64,000 bases of DNA from Herbaspirillum sp. WKF16 (GTDB taxonomy: Bacteria; Pseudomonadota; Gammaproteobacteria; Burkholderiales; Burkholderiaceae_D): assembly GCF_028993615.1 (NCBI RefSeq), contig NZ_CP118632.1:434001-498000 (forward strand), written 5' to 3'. The translations under genes and the position numbers were made by a program. Under the pieces are notes generated by a model. That model ran no database searches. It worked only from the letters and a program-made list of their open reading frames with translations, and was not told the DNA's origin. The number at the start of each line of letters is the position of its first letter. Within the stretch, counting starts at the first letter, position 1. Positions 20,466 to 29,862 of the stretch are shown in pieces.

Positions 20466-21752
20466 ATGAAACTGCATATCAAGAACGGCCGGCTGATCGA
20501 CCCGGCCAACGGCATCGATGCCCAGCAGGACGTGTACGTGGCCGCCGGCAAGATCGTCGGCATCGGCCAGGCGCCGGCCGACTTCACGGCCAACAAGACC
20601 ATCGACGCCACCGGCCTGGTGGTCGCGCCCGGCCTGGTCGACCTGTCGGCGCGCCTGCGCGAGCCCGGCTACGAGTACAAGGCCACGCTGGAGTCCGAGA
20701 TGCAGGCGGCGATCCAGGGTGGCGTCACCAGCCTGGTGTGCCCGCCGGATACCGATCCGGTGCTGGACGAGCCGGGCCTGGTGGAAATGCTCAAGCACCG
20801 CGCCCGCTCCTTGAACCAGGCGCACGTCTACCCGCTGGGCGCATTGACCGCCGGCCTGAAGGGCGTGGCCCTGACCGAGATGGCCGAGCTCACCGAGGCC
20901 GGCTGCATCGGCTTCTCGCAGGCCGAGGAGCCGATCACCGACACTACCGTGCTGCTCTCGGCGCTGCAATACGCCAAGACCTTCAACTACACCGTCTGGC
21001 TGCGCCCGCAGGATCCGCACCTGGGCCGCACCGGCATCGCCCACAGCGGCCCGGCGGCGTCGCGCCTGGGCTTGTCGGGCGTGCCGGTGATGTCGGAGAC
21101 CATCGCGCTGTACACGCTGTTCGAACTGATGCGCGCCACCGGCGCGCGCGTGCACCTGTGCCGCATCTCGTCGGCCGCCGGCCTGGAGCTCGTGCGCCAG
21201 GCCAAGAGCGAAGGCCTGCCGGTTACCTGCGACGTCGGCGTGCACCACATCCACCTGTGCGACCTCGACATCGGTTTCTTCGATTCCAACGCTCGCCTGA
21301 CGCCACCGCTGCGCTCGCAGCGCGACCGCGAGGCGATCCGCGCGGCGCTGCTGGACGGCACCATCGACGCCGTCTGCTCCGACCACACGCCGGTGGACGA
21401 CGACGAGAAGCTGCTGCCTTTCGGCGAAGCCTCGCCCGGCGCCACCGGTCTGGAACTGCTGCTGTCGTTGTCGCTGAAGTGGGCGCTGGAGTCCGAAGGC
21501 GAGAGCCGCGACGTGCTCTCCAAGGCGATCGCCAAGATCACCCATCGCGCCGCCAAGGTCGCGGGCCTCAAGGCCGGCAGCCTGGCGCTGGGCAGCGTGG
21601 CCGACCTGTGCCTGTTCGATCTCAACGCGATGTGGAAGGTGCAGGGGTCGGCGCTGGCCAGCCAGGGCAAGCACACGCCGTTCCTGGGCTACGAACTGCC
21701 GGGCGTGGTCAAGGCTACGGTGGTGTCCGGGCATATCGCGTTCGAGCGTTGA
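20466..21752 (+). CDS. pyrX: Dihydroorotase-like non-catalytic ATCase subunit (PyrX / PyrC')
   Basis: Amidohydrolase-fold protein of 428 residues, full length for class I dihydroorotase. The metal-binding HxH of active enzymes is replaced: the segment reads VDLSARLREPG, so Ser61 and Arg63 stand where histidines are expected. The later HCED-type histidine is replaced in TVWLRPQDPHLG, and another in VHLCRISSA is Arg. The fold motifs (LREPG, GGVTSLVCPPDT, CSDHTPVD) persist. Inactive homologues act structurally, holding PyrB trimers in the class A ATCase of pseudomonads. Gene order pyrB-pyrX supports this. A catalytic pyrC must lie elsewhere in the genome. The 68-bp gap after pyrB shows no terminator. 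Confidence 0.9.
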   Translation: MKLHIKNGRLIDPANGIDAQQDVYVAAGKIVGIGQAPADFTANKTIDATGLVVAPGLVDLSARLREPGYEYKATLESEMQAAIQGGVTSLVCPPDTDPVLDEPGLVEMLKHRARSLNQAHVYPLGALTAGLKGVALTEMAELTEAGCIGFSQAEEPITDTTVLLSALQYAKTFNYTVWLRPQDPHLGRTGIAHSGPAASRLGLSGVPVMSETIALYTLFELMRATGARVHLCRISSAAGLELVRQAKSEGLPVTCDVGVHHIHLCDLDIGFFDSNARLTPPLRSQRDREAIRAALLDGTIDAVCSDHTPVDDDEKLLPFGEASPGATGLELLLSLSLKWALESEGESRDVLSKAIAKITHRAAKVAGLKAGSLALGSVADLCLFDLNAMWKVQGSALASQGKHTPFLGYELPGVVKATVVSGHIAFER

Positions 21753-21779
21753 TCGCCAGTCCAGCCAGGCAGACCTGAC

Positions 21780-22580
21780 ATGTTCGTCTTTCGTGCGTTG
21801 CGCCTGACCGCGCATTTGTTCCTGGGCATGGCGATCTGCGCCTTCCTGTTCCCGTTCACGTCGGACAAGGGCAGGGAAGGACATATCCGCCGCTGGTCGC
21901 GCAAGCTGCTGCGCATCTGCGGCATCGCCATCCGGATCGACAGCCCGCAGCCGATTCCGCGTTCGCTGCTGGTGGCCAACCACATCAGCTGGCTGGACAT
22001 CTTCGTGGTGAACTCGCTGCAGCCCTGCCGCTTCGTGGCCAAGTCCGACATCCGCGGCTGGCCGCTGATCGGCTGGCTGTGCGCCAAGACCGGCACCATC
22101 TTCATCTCGCGCGGCAAGGCCAGCGACGTGCGCCGCATCTTCAAGGGACTGGTGGAGAGCATCGAGAAGGGCGAGCACGTGGCCTTCTTCCCGGAAGGCA
22201 CGACCGCGCCGCAAGGCACGCTGCTGCCGTTCCACGCCAACCTGTTCGAGGCCGCGATCGACGCGAAGGCGTTGGTGCAGCCCTACGCGCTGCGCTACGT
22301 GGGACGCGACGGCCAGCTGCACCCGGCCGCCAATTTCATCGGCGAGACCACCATCGTGGAGAGCATCCTCGCCATCCTCAAGTCCGACGGCATGACCGCC
22401 GAGCTCAGGCAACTGCCGGTGATCGCCACCGAGGGCGCCCACCGGCGCGACTTGGCGCGCGTGGCGCGTGCGGTGATCGCCGAGGGCCTGGGTTATTCGG
22501 CCGACGAGCTCAGCCCGGCTTCTGCGCCTGCGGGCAGTCAACCTGGAACAGCGCCCGATCCTCAAGCCGTACCGCGCTGA
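21780..22580 (+). CDS. plsC: 1-acyl-sn-glycerol-3-phosphate acyltransferase (PlsC family)
   Basis: Membrane-associated lysophospholipid acyltransferase of 266 residues. It has an N-terminal hydrophobic segment (about residues 8-28), the catalytic NHxxxxD box as NHISWLD, block II around [12 protein letters not shown], and block [14 protein letters not shown]. It should acylate lysophosphatidate or a related lysolipid (ornithine lipid or lyso-PL synthesis cannot be excluded). It starts 27 bp after pyrX. Its last 71 bases overlap the 3' end of apaH on the opposite strand; the C-terminal tail of about 25 residues is Ala/Pro-rich and variable, consistent with the overlap. Confidence 0.9.
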   Translation: MFVFRALRLTAHLFLGMAICAFLFPFTSDKGREGHIRRWSRKLLRICGIAIRIDSPQPIPRSLLVANHISWLDIFVVNSLQPCRFVAKSDIRGWPLIGWLCAKTGTIFISRGKASDVRRIFKGLVESIEKGEHVAFFPEGTTAPQGTLLPFHANLFEAAIDAKALVQPYALRYVGRDGQLHPAANFIGETTIVESILAILKSDGMTAELRQLPVIATEGAHRRDLARVARAVIAEGLGYSADELSPASAPAGSQPGTAPDPQAVPR

Positions 22581-23349
22581 GCTTGCCGCCCCAGACGCAG
22601 CCGGTATCCAGGGCGATGAGGTCGGGGCGCAGCACCAGCCCCAGCGTCGACCAGTGGCCGAACACCATGGTCACATCCCCGGTGCGCCTGCCCGGTACGT
22701 CGAACCATGGCATCAATCCCGGCGGCGGCTCCTTCGCGCCGTCCTTGGTGGCGAAGTCCATGGTGCCGTCCGCGCTGCAATAGCGGATCCTGGTGAAGGC
22801 GTTGATGATGCAGCGCAGCCGGTCGTGGCCGCTCAGCTCGTCGCTCCAGCGCGCCGGCTGGTTGCCGTACATGTGCGTGAGGAAATCGACCCAGCCGTCG
22901 CTTTGCAGCATCGCCTCCACCTCGCCGGCCAGCGCCAGCGCCTGTTCCGGATCCCATTGCGGCAGCACGCCGGCATGCACGACCAGGTGATTGCCTTCGC
23001 GGATGGCCAGCGGACGGCGGCGCAGCCAGTCGATCAGCTCCTCGCGGTCGGGCGCATCCAGGATCTCATGCAGGGTGTCGTCCTTGTGCAGCGGGCGAAT
23101 GCCCTGGGAGACCGCCAGCAGGTGCAGGTCATGGTTGCCCAGCACGGCCCGGGCGCGACCGCCCATGGCCATGACGGTGCGCAGGGTTTGCAGGGATTGG
23201 GGGCCGCGGTTGATGAGGTCGCCGGCGAGGATCAGCGCTGACTGCTTCTGCTGCGCTTCAAGCGTCGCGAGCAGTCGTCTAAAAGGTAGATGGCATCCTT
23301 GTAAGTCGCCTATGGCATATGCGGTAGTGGGCTGATTCAAATGCTGCAT
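22510..23349 (-). CDS. apaH: Symmetrical bis(5'-nucleosyl)-tetraphosphatase
   Basis: Hydrolyses Ap4A to two ADP, and in some bacteria removes Np4 caps from RNA. It has 279 residues, the ApaH length. The metallophosphoesterase motifs are [35 protein letters not shown] and HAGVLPQWD, and the C-terminal GHWSTLG and [17 protein letters not shown] segments are ApaH-specific. The start [15 protein letters not shown] fits the family. It converges on plsC with a 71-bp overlap and is transcribed away from the polysaccharide locus, with which it shares a 193-bp upstream region. Confidence 0.95.
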   Translation of the reverse strand: MQHLNQPTTAYAIGDLQGCHLPFRRLLATLEAQQKQSALILAGDLINRGPQSLQTLRTVMAMGGRARAVLGNHDLHLLAVSQGIRPLHKDDTLHEILDAPDREELIDWLRRRPLAIREGNHLVVHAGVLPQWDPEQALALAGEVEAMLQSDGWVDFLTHMYGNQPARWSDELSGHDRLRCIINAFTRIRYCSADGTMDFATKDGAKEPPPGLMPWFDVPGRRTGDVTMVFGHWSTLGLVLRPDLIALDTGCVWGGKLSAVRLEDRALFQVDCPQAQKPG

Positions 23350-23542
23350 TTGAGAATGAGTCGCAATTATGGTCGTGCGGGGCGGTCCGGCACATTAAAA
23401 AATAGCAACGTCGCCATCAAATTCGTTGCGGGAGCTCTGGCTTGATCGCCATTTTGCAGCGCACAGGAAGTACAATTGCAAATTGCCCTTCGGTGCGGTG
23501 CATTTTTTAGACGCTTATCTGGAAAAGATAGTCATAATTTAT
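23350..23542. promoter_or_regulatory. Divergent intergenic region upstream of apaH and the polysaccharide locus
   Basis: This 193-bp AT-rich stretch must contain promoters for apaH (-) and for the 31-kb polysaccharide operon (+). No -35/-10 pair with good spacing stands out; CATAAT at 23533-23538 is only 4 bases from the wbpA ATG. A short CAGCGCACAGGAAG (from 23457) is weakly reminiscent of the 5' part of JUMPstart but no convincing ops element follows. The shift from high-GC to AT-rich sequence occurs here. Confidence 0.5.
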
Positions 23543-24868
23543 ATGAATGAGAAAGTGAATGCGGTGAAGGCTGAATTAATCGCAAAATTACAAAACAAAT
23601 CGGCTGTCATTGGTATCGTCGGTCTTGGATATGTTGGATTGCCGCTGATGTTGCGCTACTCCGAGATCGGTTTCAAGGTACTTGGCATTGATATTGATTC
23701 GGCGAAGGTTCAGAAGCTCAATAACGGAGAGAGCTACATTGAACACATTTCCGCCGATGCGATTGCCCGCGCCGGGAGTGCCGGGTTTGAGGCTACCACC
23801 GATTTTTCTCGTGCCTCGGAAGCGGATGCATTAATCATTTGTGTGCCCACGCCGCTCAATGCGTATCGCGAGCCAGATTTGAGTTTTGTCCTCAATACCG
23901 TTGAGGCGCTCGCGCCGCATATGCGTAAGCGCCAGATCGTGTCGCTGGAAAGTACTACCTATCCAGGCACCACGGAAGAAGAACTGAAGCCGCGTGTTGA
24001 GGCCGGAGGTCTGGTTGTCGGCGAAGACGTGTTCTTGGTGTTTTCGCCTGAACGCGAGGATCCGGGCAATCCAAACTTTGAAACCAGAACGATTCCCAAG
24101 GTATGTGGCGGCGTCACGCCGAATTGCCTGGAGGTCGGCGTGGCATTGTATTCGCCTGCGATTGATAAAGTGGTCTCCGTGAGCTCGACGCAAGCGGCCG
24201 AATTGACGAAGTTGCTGGAGAATATTCACCGCGCCGTCAATATCGGTTTGGTCAACGAGATGAAGATCATCGCAGATAAGATGAAGATCGACATCCATGA
24301 AGTGATTCGTGCAGCGGCAACAAAGCCGTTTGGATTTACTGCGTATTATCCCGGTCCGGGCCTTGGCGGACATTGCATTCCCATCGATCCGTTCTACTTG
24401 ACATGGAAAGCCCGCCAGTACGGGCTGCATACTCGCTTCATTGAATTGGCGGGTGAAATCAACAGCGATATGCCGAGCTGGGTGCTGCAAAAGCTGACCG
24501 ACGCGCTGAATGACCGCTCGCGCTCCGTCAAGGGGGCCAAAGTGCTGGTGTTGGGTATCGCGTACAAAAAGAACGTGGATGACATGCGTGAGTCGCCTTC
24601 GGTTGAGCTCATGGAGATTCTCCGCGACAAAGGAGCCCACGTTTCCTACGCTGATCCGCATGTGCCGGTATTTCCGAAGATGCGGGAGCATCATTTCGAT
24701 CTGTCGAGCATAGAGCTGACCGCTGAGACGATAGCGTCCTATGATGTACTGCTGCTGGCGACAAATCACGATGCGTTTGATTACGAATTGATTTTGAATA
24801 ATGCGAAATTGATTATCGACACCCGCGGTGTGTACCTGAGCGCCGCGCCCAACGTCGTGAAAGCCTGA
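23543..24868 (+). CDS. wbpA: UDP-N-acetyl-D-glucosamine 6-dehydrogenase (WbpA type)
   Basis: NAD-dependent nucleotide-sugar dehydrogenase of 441 residues oxidising UDP-GlcNAc to UDP-GlcNAcA. The N-terminal Rossmann motif is [12 protein letters not shown], the substrate-binding linker is EREDPGNP, and the catalytic Cys is in [16 protein letters not shown]. The C-terminal domain includes [20 protein letters not shown]. The next three genes (wbpB, wbpD, wbpE types) carry this product towards UDP-2,3-diacetamido uronic acids, which distinguishes it from WecC- or WbpO-type enzymes. I chose ATG 23543 because the family N-terminus follows; the ribosome site is weak. It opens the polysaccharide locus. 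Confidence 0.9.
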   Translation: MNEKVNAVKAELIAKLQNKSAVIGIVGLGYVGLPLMLRYSEIGFKVLGIDIDSAKVQKLNNGESYIEHISADAIARAGSAGFEATTDFSRASEADALIICVPTPLNAYREPDLSFVLNTVEALAPHMRKRQIVSLESTTYPGTTEEELKPRVEAGGLVVGEDVFLVFSPEREDPGNPNFETRTIPKVCGGVTPNCLEVGVALYSPAIDKVVSVSSTQAAELTKLLENIHRAVNIGLVNEMKIIADKMKIDIHEVIRAAATKPFGFTAYYPGPGLGGHCIPIDPFYLTWKARQYGLHTRFIELAGEINSDMPSWVLQKLTDALNDRSRSVKGAKVLVLGIAYKKNVDDMRESPSVELMEILRDKGAHVSYADPHVPVFPKMREHHFDLSSIELTAETIASYDVLLLATNHDAFDYELILNNAKLIIDTRGVYLSAAPNVVKA

Positions 24869-24879
24869 GGACGCAATCG

Positions 24880-25941
24880 ATGAGACACTATCCTCCCGCG
24901 ATTACGGACCGCAAGATTCGCTTTGCAGTGGTCGGATGCGGCCGCATCTCCAAGAACCATATCGCATCCATTGGCGTGCACGAGCAACGCGCCGAGATCG
25001 TGGCTGTGTGCGACATCGACCCTGATGTTGCGCAAAAGGCGGCCGCTGAGACCGGTGCCAAGCCTTACACCAGCCTGGCCAAGATGCTCGAGGAGTCGAA
25101 CGCCGACGCCTACATCTTGACGACACCGTCTGGCTTGCACTGCGAGCAGGCGATCCAGATTGCCGAGGCCGGCCACCATGTGATTACCGAAAAACCCATG
25201 GCGACCCGCTGGGACGATGGCAAACGCATGGTCGCCGCTTGCGACGCGGCAGGCGTGCGCCTGTTCGTGGTCAAGCAGAATCGCCGCAATGCCACGCTGC
25301 AGTTGCTCAAGCGAGCCGTCGAGAAAAAGCGCTTCGGTCGCATCTTCATGGTCAACCTGAACGTGTTCTGGACCAGGCCGCAAGAGTACTACGATAGCGC
25401 GAAGTGGCGCGGTACCTGGGAATTCGACGGCGGCGCATTCATGAACCAGGCCAGCCACTATGTGGATCTGCTGGATTGGATCGTCGGCCCGGTGGAGAGC
25501 CTGCAGGCTTACACGGCGACCCTGGATCGCGACATCGAGGTGGAAGATACCGGTGTCATCAGCTTGCGCTGGCGCAGCGGTGCGTTGGGTTCCATGAATG
25601 TAACCATGCTGACGTATCCCAAGAATCTTGAAGGTAGCATCACCATCCTCGGCGAAAAGGGAACTGCACGTATTGGCGGAGTTGCCGTCAATGAAGTGCA
25701 GCAATGGGAATTCGCGGATTCCGATGAAGACGACGAGAAGATCAAGGACGCCAGTTACCAGACCACATCGGTCTACGGCTTCGGCCATCCGCTCTACTAT
25801 GACAACGTGATCAACGTCCTGCGCGGTGACGCATCCCCCGAAACCGATGGCCGTGAAGGCTTGAAGTCGCTGGAGCTTCTGATCGCAACCTACCTGTCGG
25901 CCCGCGATGGCAAGCGTATTTCCTTGCCGCTGGACTATTGA
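24880..25941 (+). CDS. wbpB: Gfo/Idh/MocA oxidoreductase, UDP-GlcNAcA 3-dehydrogenase (WbpB/WlbA type)
   Basis: Oxidises C3 of UDP-GlcNAcA to the 3-keto sugar, using NAD(H) recycled with 2-oxoglutarate in the P. aeruginosa WbpB/WbpE pair; 353 residues. Rossmann motif [17 protein letters not shown], then [16 protein letters not shown] with the conserved EKP lysine, and the substrate-side [19 protein letters not shown] with the catalytic His. It starts 11 bp after wbpA. Assignment relies on family features and the strict A-B-D-E gene order. Confidence 0.9.
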   Translation: MRHYPPAITDRKIRFAVVGCGRISKNHIASIGVHEQRAEIVAVCDIDPDVAQKAAAETGAKPYTSLAKMLEESNADAYILTTPSGLHCEQAIQIAEAGHHVITEKPMATRWDDGKRMVAACDAAGVRLFVVKQNRRNATLQLLKRAVEKKRFGRIFMVNLNVFWTRPQEYYDSAKWRGTWEFDGGAFMNQASHYVDLLDWIVGPVESLQAYTATLDRDIEVEDTGVISLRWRSGALGSMNVTMLTYPKNLEGSITILGEKGTARIGGVAVNEVQQWEFADSDEDDEKIKDASYQTTSVYGFGHPLYYDNVINVLRGDASPETDGREGLKSLELLIATYLSARDGKRISLPLDY

Positions 25942-25942
25942 G

Positions 25943-26524
25943 ATGAGTGCCCAAATCCACGCGACGGCCATCGTCGATGAAGGTGCGCTGCTCGGCGCGG
26001 GCACCCGTGTCTGGCATTGGGTGCACATCTCCGGCGGCGCCGTCATCGGCGACCGGTGCTCTTTTGGACAGAATGTGTTCGTCGGCAACGATGTGCGCAT
26101 CGGCAACAACGTCAAGGTCCAGAACAACGTATCGGTCTATGACGCGGTGACCATCGAGGACGACGTGTTTTGCGGCCCCAGCATGGTGTTCACCAATGTC
26201 TACAACCCGCGCTCGGCGGTCGTTCGCAAGGATGAATACCGCAAGACGTTGGTACGCAAGGGCGCCACGCTGGGAGCAAATTGCACTATCGTGTGCGGTG
26301 CGACTGTCGGCGAATATGCCTTCGTGGCCGCGGGTGCGGTCATCAACCGGGATGTGCCGGCTTATGCGCTGATGGCAGGCGTGCCAGCGCGTCAGATCGG
26401 ATGGATGAGTCGCTTTGGCGAACGCCTCGATTTGCCGCTGAAGGGCGACGCCATCACCACCTGCGTTCATACCGGAGTCCAATATCAACTGAAAGACGGC
26501 GTCTGCACATGTCTCACCCCATGA
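25943..26524 (+). CDS. wbpD: UDP-GlcNAc3NA N-acetyltransferase, left-handed beta-helix (WbpD/WlbB type)
   Basis: Acetyl-CoA-dependent transferase of 193 residues acetylating the 3-amino group made by WbpE. The sequence is a hexapeptide-repeat beta-helix (repeats such as [22 protein letters not shown]) with the family signature [33 protein letters not shown] and the C-terminal [18 protein letters not shown]. The ATG at 25943 is 1 base after the wbpB stop; a GTG or similar codon further upstream in frame would overlap wbpB. Its 3' end overlaps the wbpE start. Confidence 0.92.
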   Translation: MSAQIHATAIVDEGALLGAGTRVWHWVHISGGAVIGDRCSFGQNVFVGNDVRIGNNVKVQNNVSVYDAVTIEDDVFCGPSMVFTNVYNPRSAVVRKDEYRKTLVRKGATLGANCTIVCGATVGEYAFVAAGAVINRDVPAYALMAGVPARQIGWMSRFGERLDLPLKGDAITTCVHTGVQYQLKDGVCTCLTP

Positions 26525-27621
26525 TCCCCTTCATCGACCTGAAATCCCAATACAAAGCTCTGCAGCCGCAGATTCAGGAGCGTATCAATCGTGTTCTCGA
26601 GCACGGTCAATACATCATGGGGCCTGAGGTCAAGGAACTCGAGGAGCGGCTGGTTGCCTATACCGGCGCCAAGTATTGCATTACCGTGTCCAGCGGCACG
26701 GAAGCCCTCCTGATCAGTTTGATGGCGTTGGGTATCGGTCCTGGCGATGAAGTGATCACCACCCCGTTTACCTTTGTCGCCACCGCGGAGATGATCGTGC
26801 TGGCAGGTGCAACGCCGGTGTTTGTCGATATCGAGCCGGACACTTGCAACATCGATCCTTCGAAGATCGAAGCCAAGATCACCGGTCGCACCAAGGCCAT
26901 CATGCCCGTGAGCCTGTATGGGCAAGCGGCGGATATGGACGAGATCAACGCTATTGCCGATCGGCATGGCATCGCCGTGATCGAAGACGCCGCTCAAAGC
27001 TTCGGTGCCGAATACAAGGGAAAGAAGAGCTGCAACCTGTCGCGTATTGGTTGCACCAGCTTCTTCCCCAGCAAGCCGTTGGGTTGCTATGGCGACGGCG
27101 GCGCGATTTTTACCAGCGATGAAGGTTTTGCGCAGGCGTGCCGCGAGATTCGTGTGCATGGCCAGAGCCAGCGCTATGTACACACCCGTATCGGCGTCGG
27201 TGGCCGTATGGACACGATTCAGTGCGCGATCGTGCTGGCCAAGCTCGATCGCTTCGAATGGGAAATCGAGCAGCGCAAGCGCGTCGGCGGCCGCTATAAC
27301 GAATTGCTGGATGCGACGGGTGTTGCCCGCGTACAGCAGCGCGCCGACAGAACCAGCGTCTACGGCCAGTACACCGTTCTCGTCGAGCAACGCGCCGACA
27401 TCCAGAAGTTGTTGACCGATGCCGGCGTACCTACTGCCGTGCACTATCCCGTTCCTCTGCATCAACAGCCTGCCTACAAACAGTACATCGGCAACGATCC
27501 GATGCCCCAGGCGGAACTGGCCGCGTCGCGCGTGATGAGCCTGCCGATGTCGGCGGATCTGACGGAGCAGGAGCAGGACCGTGTTGTTGCAGCCGTCTCG
27601 GAAGCAATGCGCGCCCGCTAA
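26509..27621 (+). CDS. wbpE: DegT/DnrJ/EryC1/StrS aminotransferase, UDP-3-keto sugar transaminase (WbpE/WlbC type)
   Basis: PLP aminotransferase of 370 residues adding an amino group to C3 of the 3-keto uronic acid. The N-terminus [13 protein letters not shown] is typical of Wbp[21 protein letters not shown] binds PLP phosphate, [11 protein letters not shown] holds the PLP-ring Asp, and the Schiff-base lysine is in [14 protein letters not shown]. Two starts are possible: ATG 26509 (used here, overlapping wbpD by 16 bases) or ATG 26521 in an ATGA overlap, which would begin directly at MIPFIDLK as in P. aeruginosa. It completes UDP-GlcNAc3NAcA synthesis together with wbpA, B and D. Confidence 0.9.
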   Translation: MSHPMIPFIDLKSQYKALQPQIQERINRVLEHGQYIMGPEVKELEERLVAYTGAKYCITVSSGTEALLISLMALGIGPGDEVITTPFTFVATAEMIVLAGATPVFVDIEPDTCNIDPSKIEAKITGRTKAIMPVSLYGQAADMDEINAIADRHGIAVIEDAAQSFGAEYKGKKSCNLSRIGCTSFFPSKPLGCYGDGGAIFTSDEGFAQACREIRVHGQSQRYVHTRIGVGGRMDTIQCAIVLAKLDRFEWEIEQRKRVGGRYNELLDATGVARVQQRADRTSVYGQYTVLVEQRADIQKLLTDAGVPTAVHYPVPLHQQPAYKQYIGNDPMPQAELAASRVMSLPMSADLTEQEQDRVVAAVSEAMRAR

Positions 27622-27708
27622 GACAATCGTTGCGTCATGCGGGGCGGGCGGTTTACGCCATCTCGCCGTGGGCAGGGCAACTGATCATTAACAAATTAGA
27701 GCGAAATC

Positions 27709-28704
27709 ATGGAACTCAAGGGAAGCAAGATTGTAGTAGTGGGCGGTGCCGGACTGATCGGATCGCATACGGTGGATCATCTGATCAAGGAAGACGTCAA
27801 GGAAGTCGTCATTTACGACAATTTCGTGCGTGGCCGCCGCGAAAACCTGCAAAACGCCCTGCAAGATCCTCGAGTCAAGATCTTCGATATTGGCGGCGAC
27901 ATCCTGCAGACGGACATTCTCGAGGCCGCCTTTGACGGCGCCGACGGCGTGTTTCACTTCTCCGCCCTGTGGCTGCTGCAGTGTCATGAATTCCCGCGCA
28001 GCGCGTTCGACGTGAATGTGCGTGGCACTTTCAACGTCATGGAGGCTTGCGTGAAGAAGGGCGTCAAGCGCCTGGTCTATTCTTCGTCCGCCTCGGTCTA
28101 CGGGGACGCGGTCGAAGAACCGATGACGGAAGACCATCCGTTCAACAACAAGAACTTCTACGGCGCCACCAAGATCGCCGGTGAAGCCATGTTGCGTTCC
28201 TTCCATCACCGTTATGGCCTGAATTTCGTCGGCTTGCGCTACATGAATGTGTACGGCCCCCGTCAGGACTATCATGGCGCCTACATCGCCGTAATCATGA
28301 AAATGCTGGACGCGATCGACAGGGGCGAAAGCCCGACCATCCTGGGCGATGGTTCCGAGGCCTTTGATTTTGTCGCCGTCGAGGATTGCGGCTTGGCGAA
28401 CTTGCGCGCCATGAAATCCGACGTCGCGGATCGCTTCTACAATGTCGGCACCGGCAAGCGCACCTCGCTCAAGGAGTTGGCCGAAATGCTGCTGGAGCTG
28501 ACCCATAGCTCCAAGCCTATCAACTATGCGCCGCGCAGTCAGGCAACCCTGGTGCGCAACCGTATCGGTTCGCCCAAGCGCGCGTCGGAAGAAATCGGTT
28601 TCACTGCCCAGATCGACCTGCGCGACGGGCTGCGTCGTCTCATCGAGTGGCGTGCCAATCACATCGAAGAAGTGCGTGCGCGCCGCGCTGCGGTCGGTAT
28701 CTGA
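27709..28704 (+). CDS. NAD-dependent epimerase/dehydratase (extended SDR)
   Basis: Nucleotide-sugar extended SDR of 331 residues. Cofactor motif VVVGGAGLIGSHTVDHL, then FHFSALWLLQC, active-site VYSSSASVYGD and YGATK (YxxxK), and RYMNVYGPRQDYHGAY. Substrate is not predictable: it could be a C4 epimerase or a 4,6-dehydratase-like enzyme. It is followed by an aminotransferase 13 bp later and then an AsnB-type protein, so it probably supplies a keto or epimerised sugar for amination. An 87-bp gap precedes it, larger than usual in this locus, so it may begin a separate sugar module. Confidence 0.85.
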   Translation: MELKGSKIVVVGGAGLIGSHTVDHLIKEDVKEVVIYDNFVRGRRENLQNALQDPRVKIFDIGGDILQTDILEAAFDGADGVFHFSALWLLQCHEFPRSAFDVNVRGTFNVMEACVKKGVKRLVYSSSASVYGDAVEEPMTEDHPFNNKNFYGATKIAGEAMLRSFHHRYGLNFVGLRYMNVYGPRQDYHGAYIAVIMKMLDAIDRGESPTILGDGSEAFDFVAVEDCGLANLRAMKSDVADRFYNVGTGKRTSLKELAEMLLELTHSSKPINYAPRSQATLVRNRIGSPKRASEEIGFTAQIDLRDGLRRLIEWRANHIEEVRARRAAVGI

Positions 28705-28717
28705 AGGAGAGCAGGCA

Positions 28718-29860
28718 ATGAAGCGCACTGTCCAGATTTCCCTCCCATATACCGGGGAAGAGGAGTGGGAGGCCTGCCGCGAGCCGCTGATGAGCGGCTG
28801 GCTCACGCAAGGGCCGAAGGTGGCGGCTTTTGAGAAAGCGTTCGCCCAGCGGCATGGTGTCAAACGGGCGCTGGCCAGTTCCAATTGCACCACCGGATTG
28901 CACCTGATCCTGGCGGCAATGGGCATCGGCCCCGGCGATGAGGTGCTGGTTCCCGCGTTTACGTGGGTGGCGACCGCCAACGTCGTCGTCTATTGCGGCG
29001 CCACTCCAGTGTTCGTGGATGTGGAGCGGCATACCAATAACATCGATCCTGCCGATATCGCCAGGAAGATCACGCCGCGCACGAAGGCCGTCATCGTGGT
29101 GCACCTGTTCGGTCTGTGCGCCGACATGGACGCTATCCGCGCAGTCGTGCCTGAGGGCGTGAAGATCGTCGAAGACGCCGCCTGCGCCGCGGGAGCAAGC
29201 TACAAAGGCGTACACGCTGGCGGCTTGGGCGATGCGGCGGCGTTCTCCTTCCATCCTCGCAAGTCGATCACCACCGGCGAAGGCGGTATGGTCACCACCA
29301 ATGACGATACCATTGCCAATGTGGCCGACATGCTGCGTAACCATGGCGCTTCGATCTCCGAAGAGCAGCGCCACAATGGGCCACGTCCGTACTTGCTCGC
29401 AGACTTCAATTTGTTGGGCTACAACTATCGCATGACCGACTTGCAGGGCGCGGTAGGCCTTGTGCAACTGGGCAAGCTCGACAAGCTCATCGCAGAGCGC
29501 CGCCGCTGGGCGGACTTCTATGTGGCGGAGCTGGCGGAAATCGACTGGCTGAAGATGCCGCGCTTCCCCGAGGACGGTGTGCATGCGCTGCAGGCTTTCG
29601 TCACGTACGTCGACCCGGAGAAAGCGCCCTTGCCGCGCAATGTCATCATGGAGCGCCTGCAGGAAAAGGGCATCTCCACGCGTCCGGGTACGCATGCGGT
29701 TCATATGCTGGGCTACTATCGCCAGACCTTCGGGCTGAAGCCGGATGATTTTCCTGCCGCGCGCGATTGCGACGCCAACACAATGGCCATTCCTCTGCAT
29801 AATCGCATGACGGAAGAGGACTATCGTTACGTCGTGGATGCCATCAAGGCGTTGAACTGA
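28718..29860 (+). CDS. DegT/DnrJ/EryC1/StrS family aminotransferase (second, distinct from WbpE)
   Basis: PLP-dependent nucleotide-sugar aminotransferase of 380 residues. ASSNCTTGLHLILAAMGIGP binds PLP phosphate, IVEDAACAAGASYKG holds the PLP Asp, and the catalytic Lys is in SFHPRKSITTGEGG, the form found in 4-aminotransferases such as perosamine synthase and PglE. It may therefore aminate a 4-keto-6-deoxy sugar, possibly the WbpM-type product made at 52930 (inference). AAGGAGAG precedes the ATG. It lies between an extended SDR and an AsnB protein, in a module that also has a PglD/NeuD-like acyltransferase. Confidence 0.87.
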   Translation: MKRTVQISLPYTGEEEWEACREPLMSGWLTQGPKVAAFEKAFAQRHGVKRALASSNCTTGLHLILAAMGIGPGDEVLVPAFTWVATANVVVYCGATPVFVDVERHTNNIDPADIARKITPRTKAVIVVHLFGLCADMDAIRAVVPEGVKIVEDAACAAGASYKGVHAGGLGDAAAFSFHPRKSITTGEGGMVTTNDDTIANVADMLRNHGASISEEQRHNGPRPYLLADFNLLGYNYRMTDLQGAVGLVQLGKLDKLIAERRRWADFYVAELAEIDWLKMPRFPEDGVHALQAFVTYVDPEKAPLPRNVIMERLQEKGISTRPGTHAVHMLGYYRQTFGLKPDDFPAARDCDANTMAIPLHNRMTEEDYRYVVDAIKALN

Positions 29861-29862
29861 CG

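Noticed and set aside
23457-23500. JUMPstart/ops-like sequence before wbpA (CAGCGCACAGGAAG and CGGTGCGGTG)
   Set aside because: Only the 5' part resembles JUMPstart and the ops core (GGCGGTAG) is not matched; agreement is near chance.
23426-23542. Longer start for the wbpA protein (39 extra residues)
   Set aside because: The extra residues do not resemble the family and the region has intergenic character.
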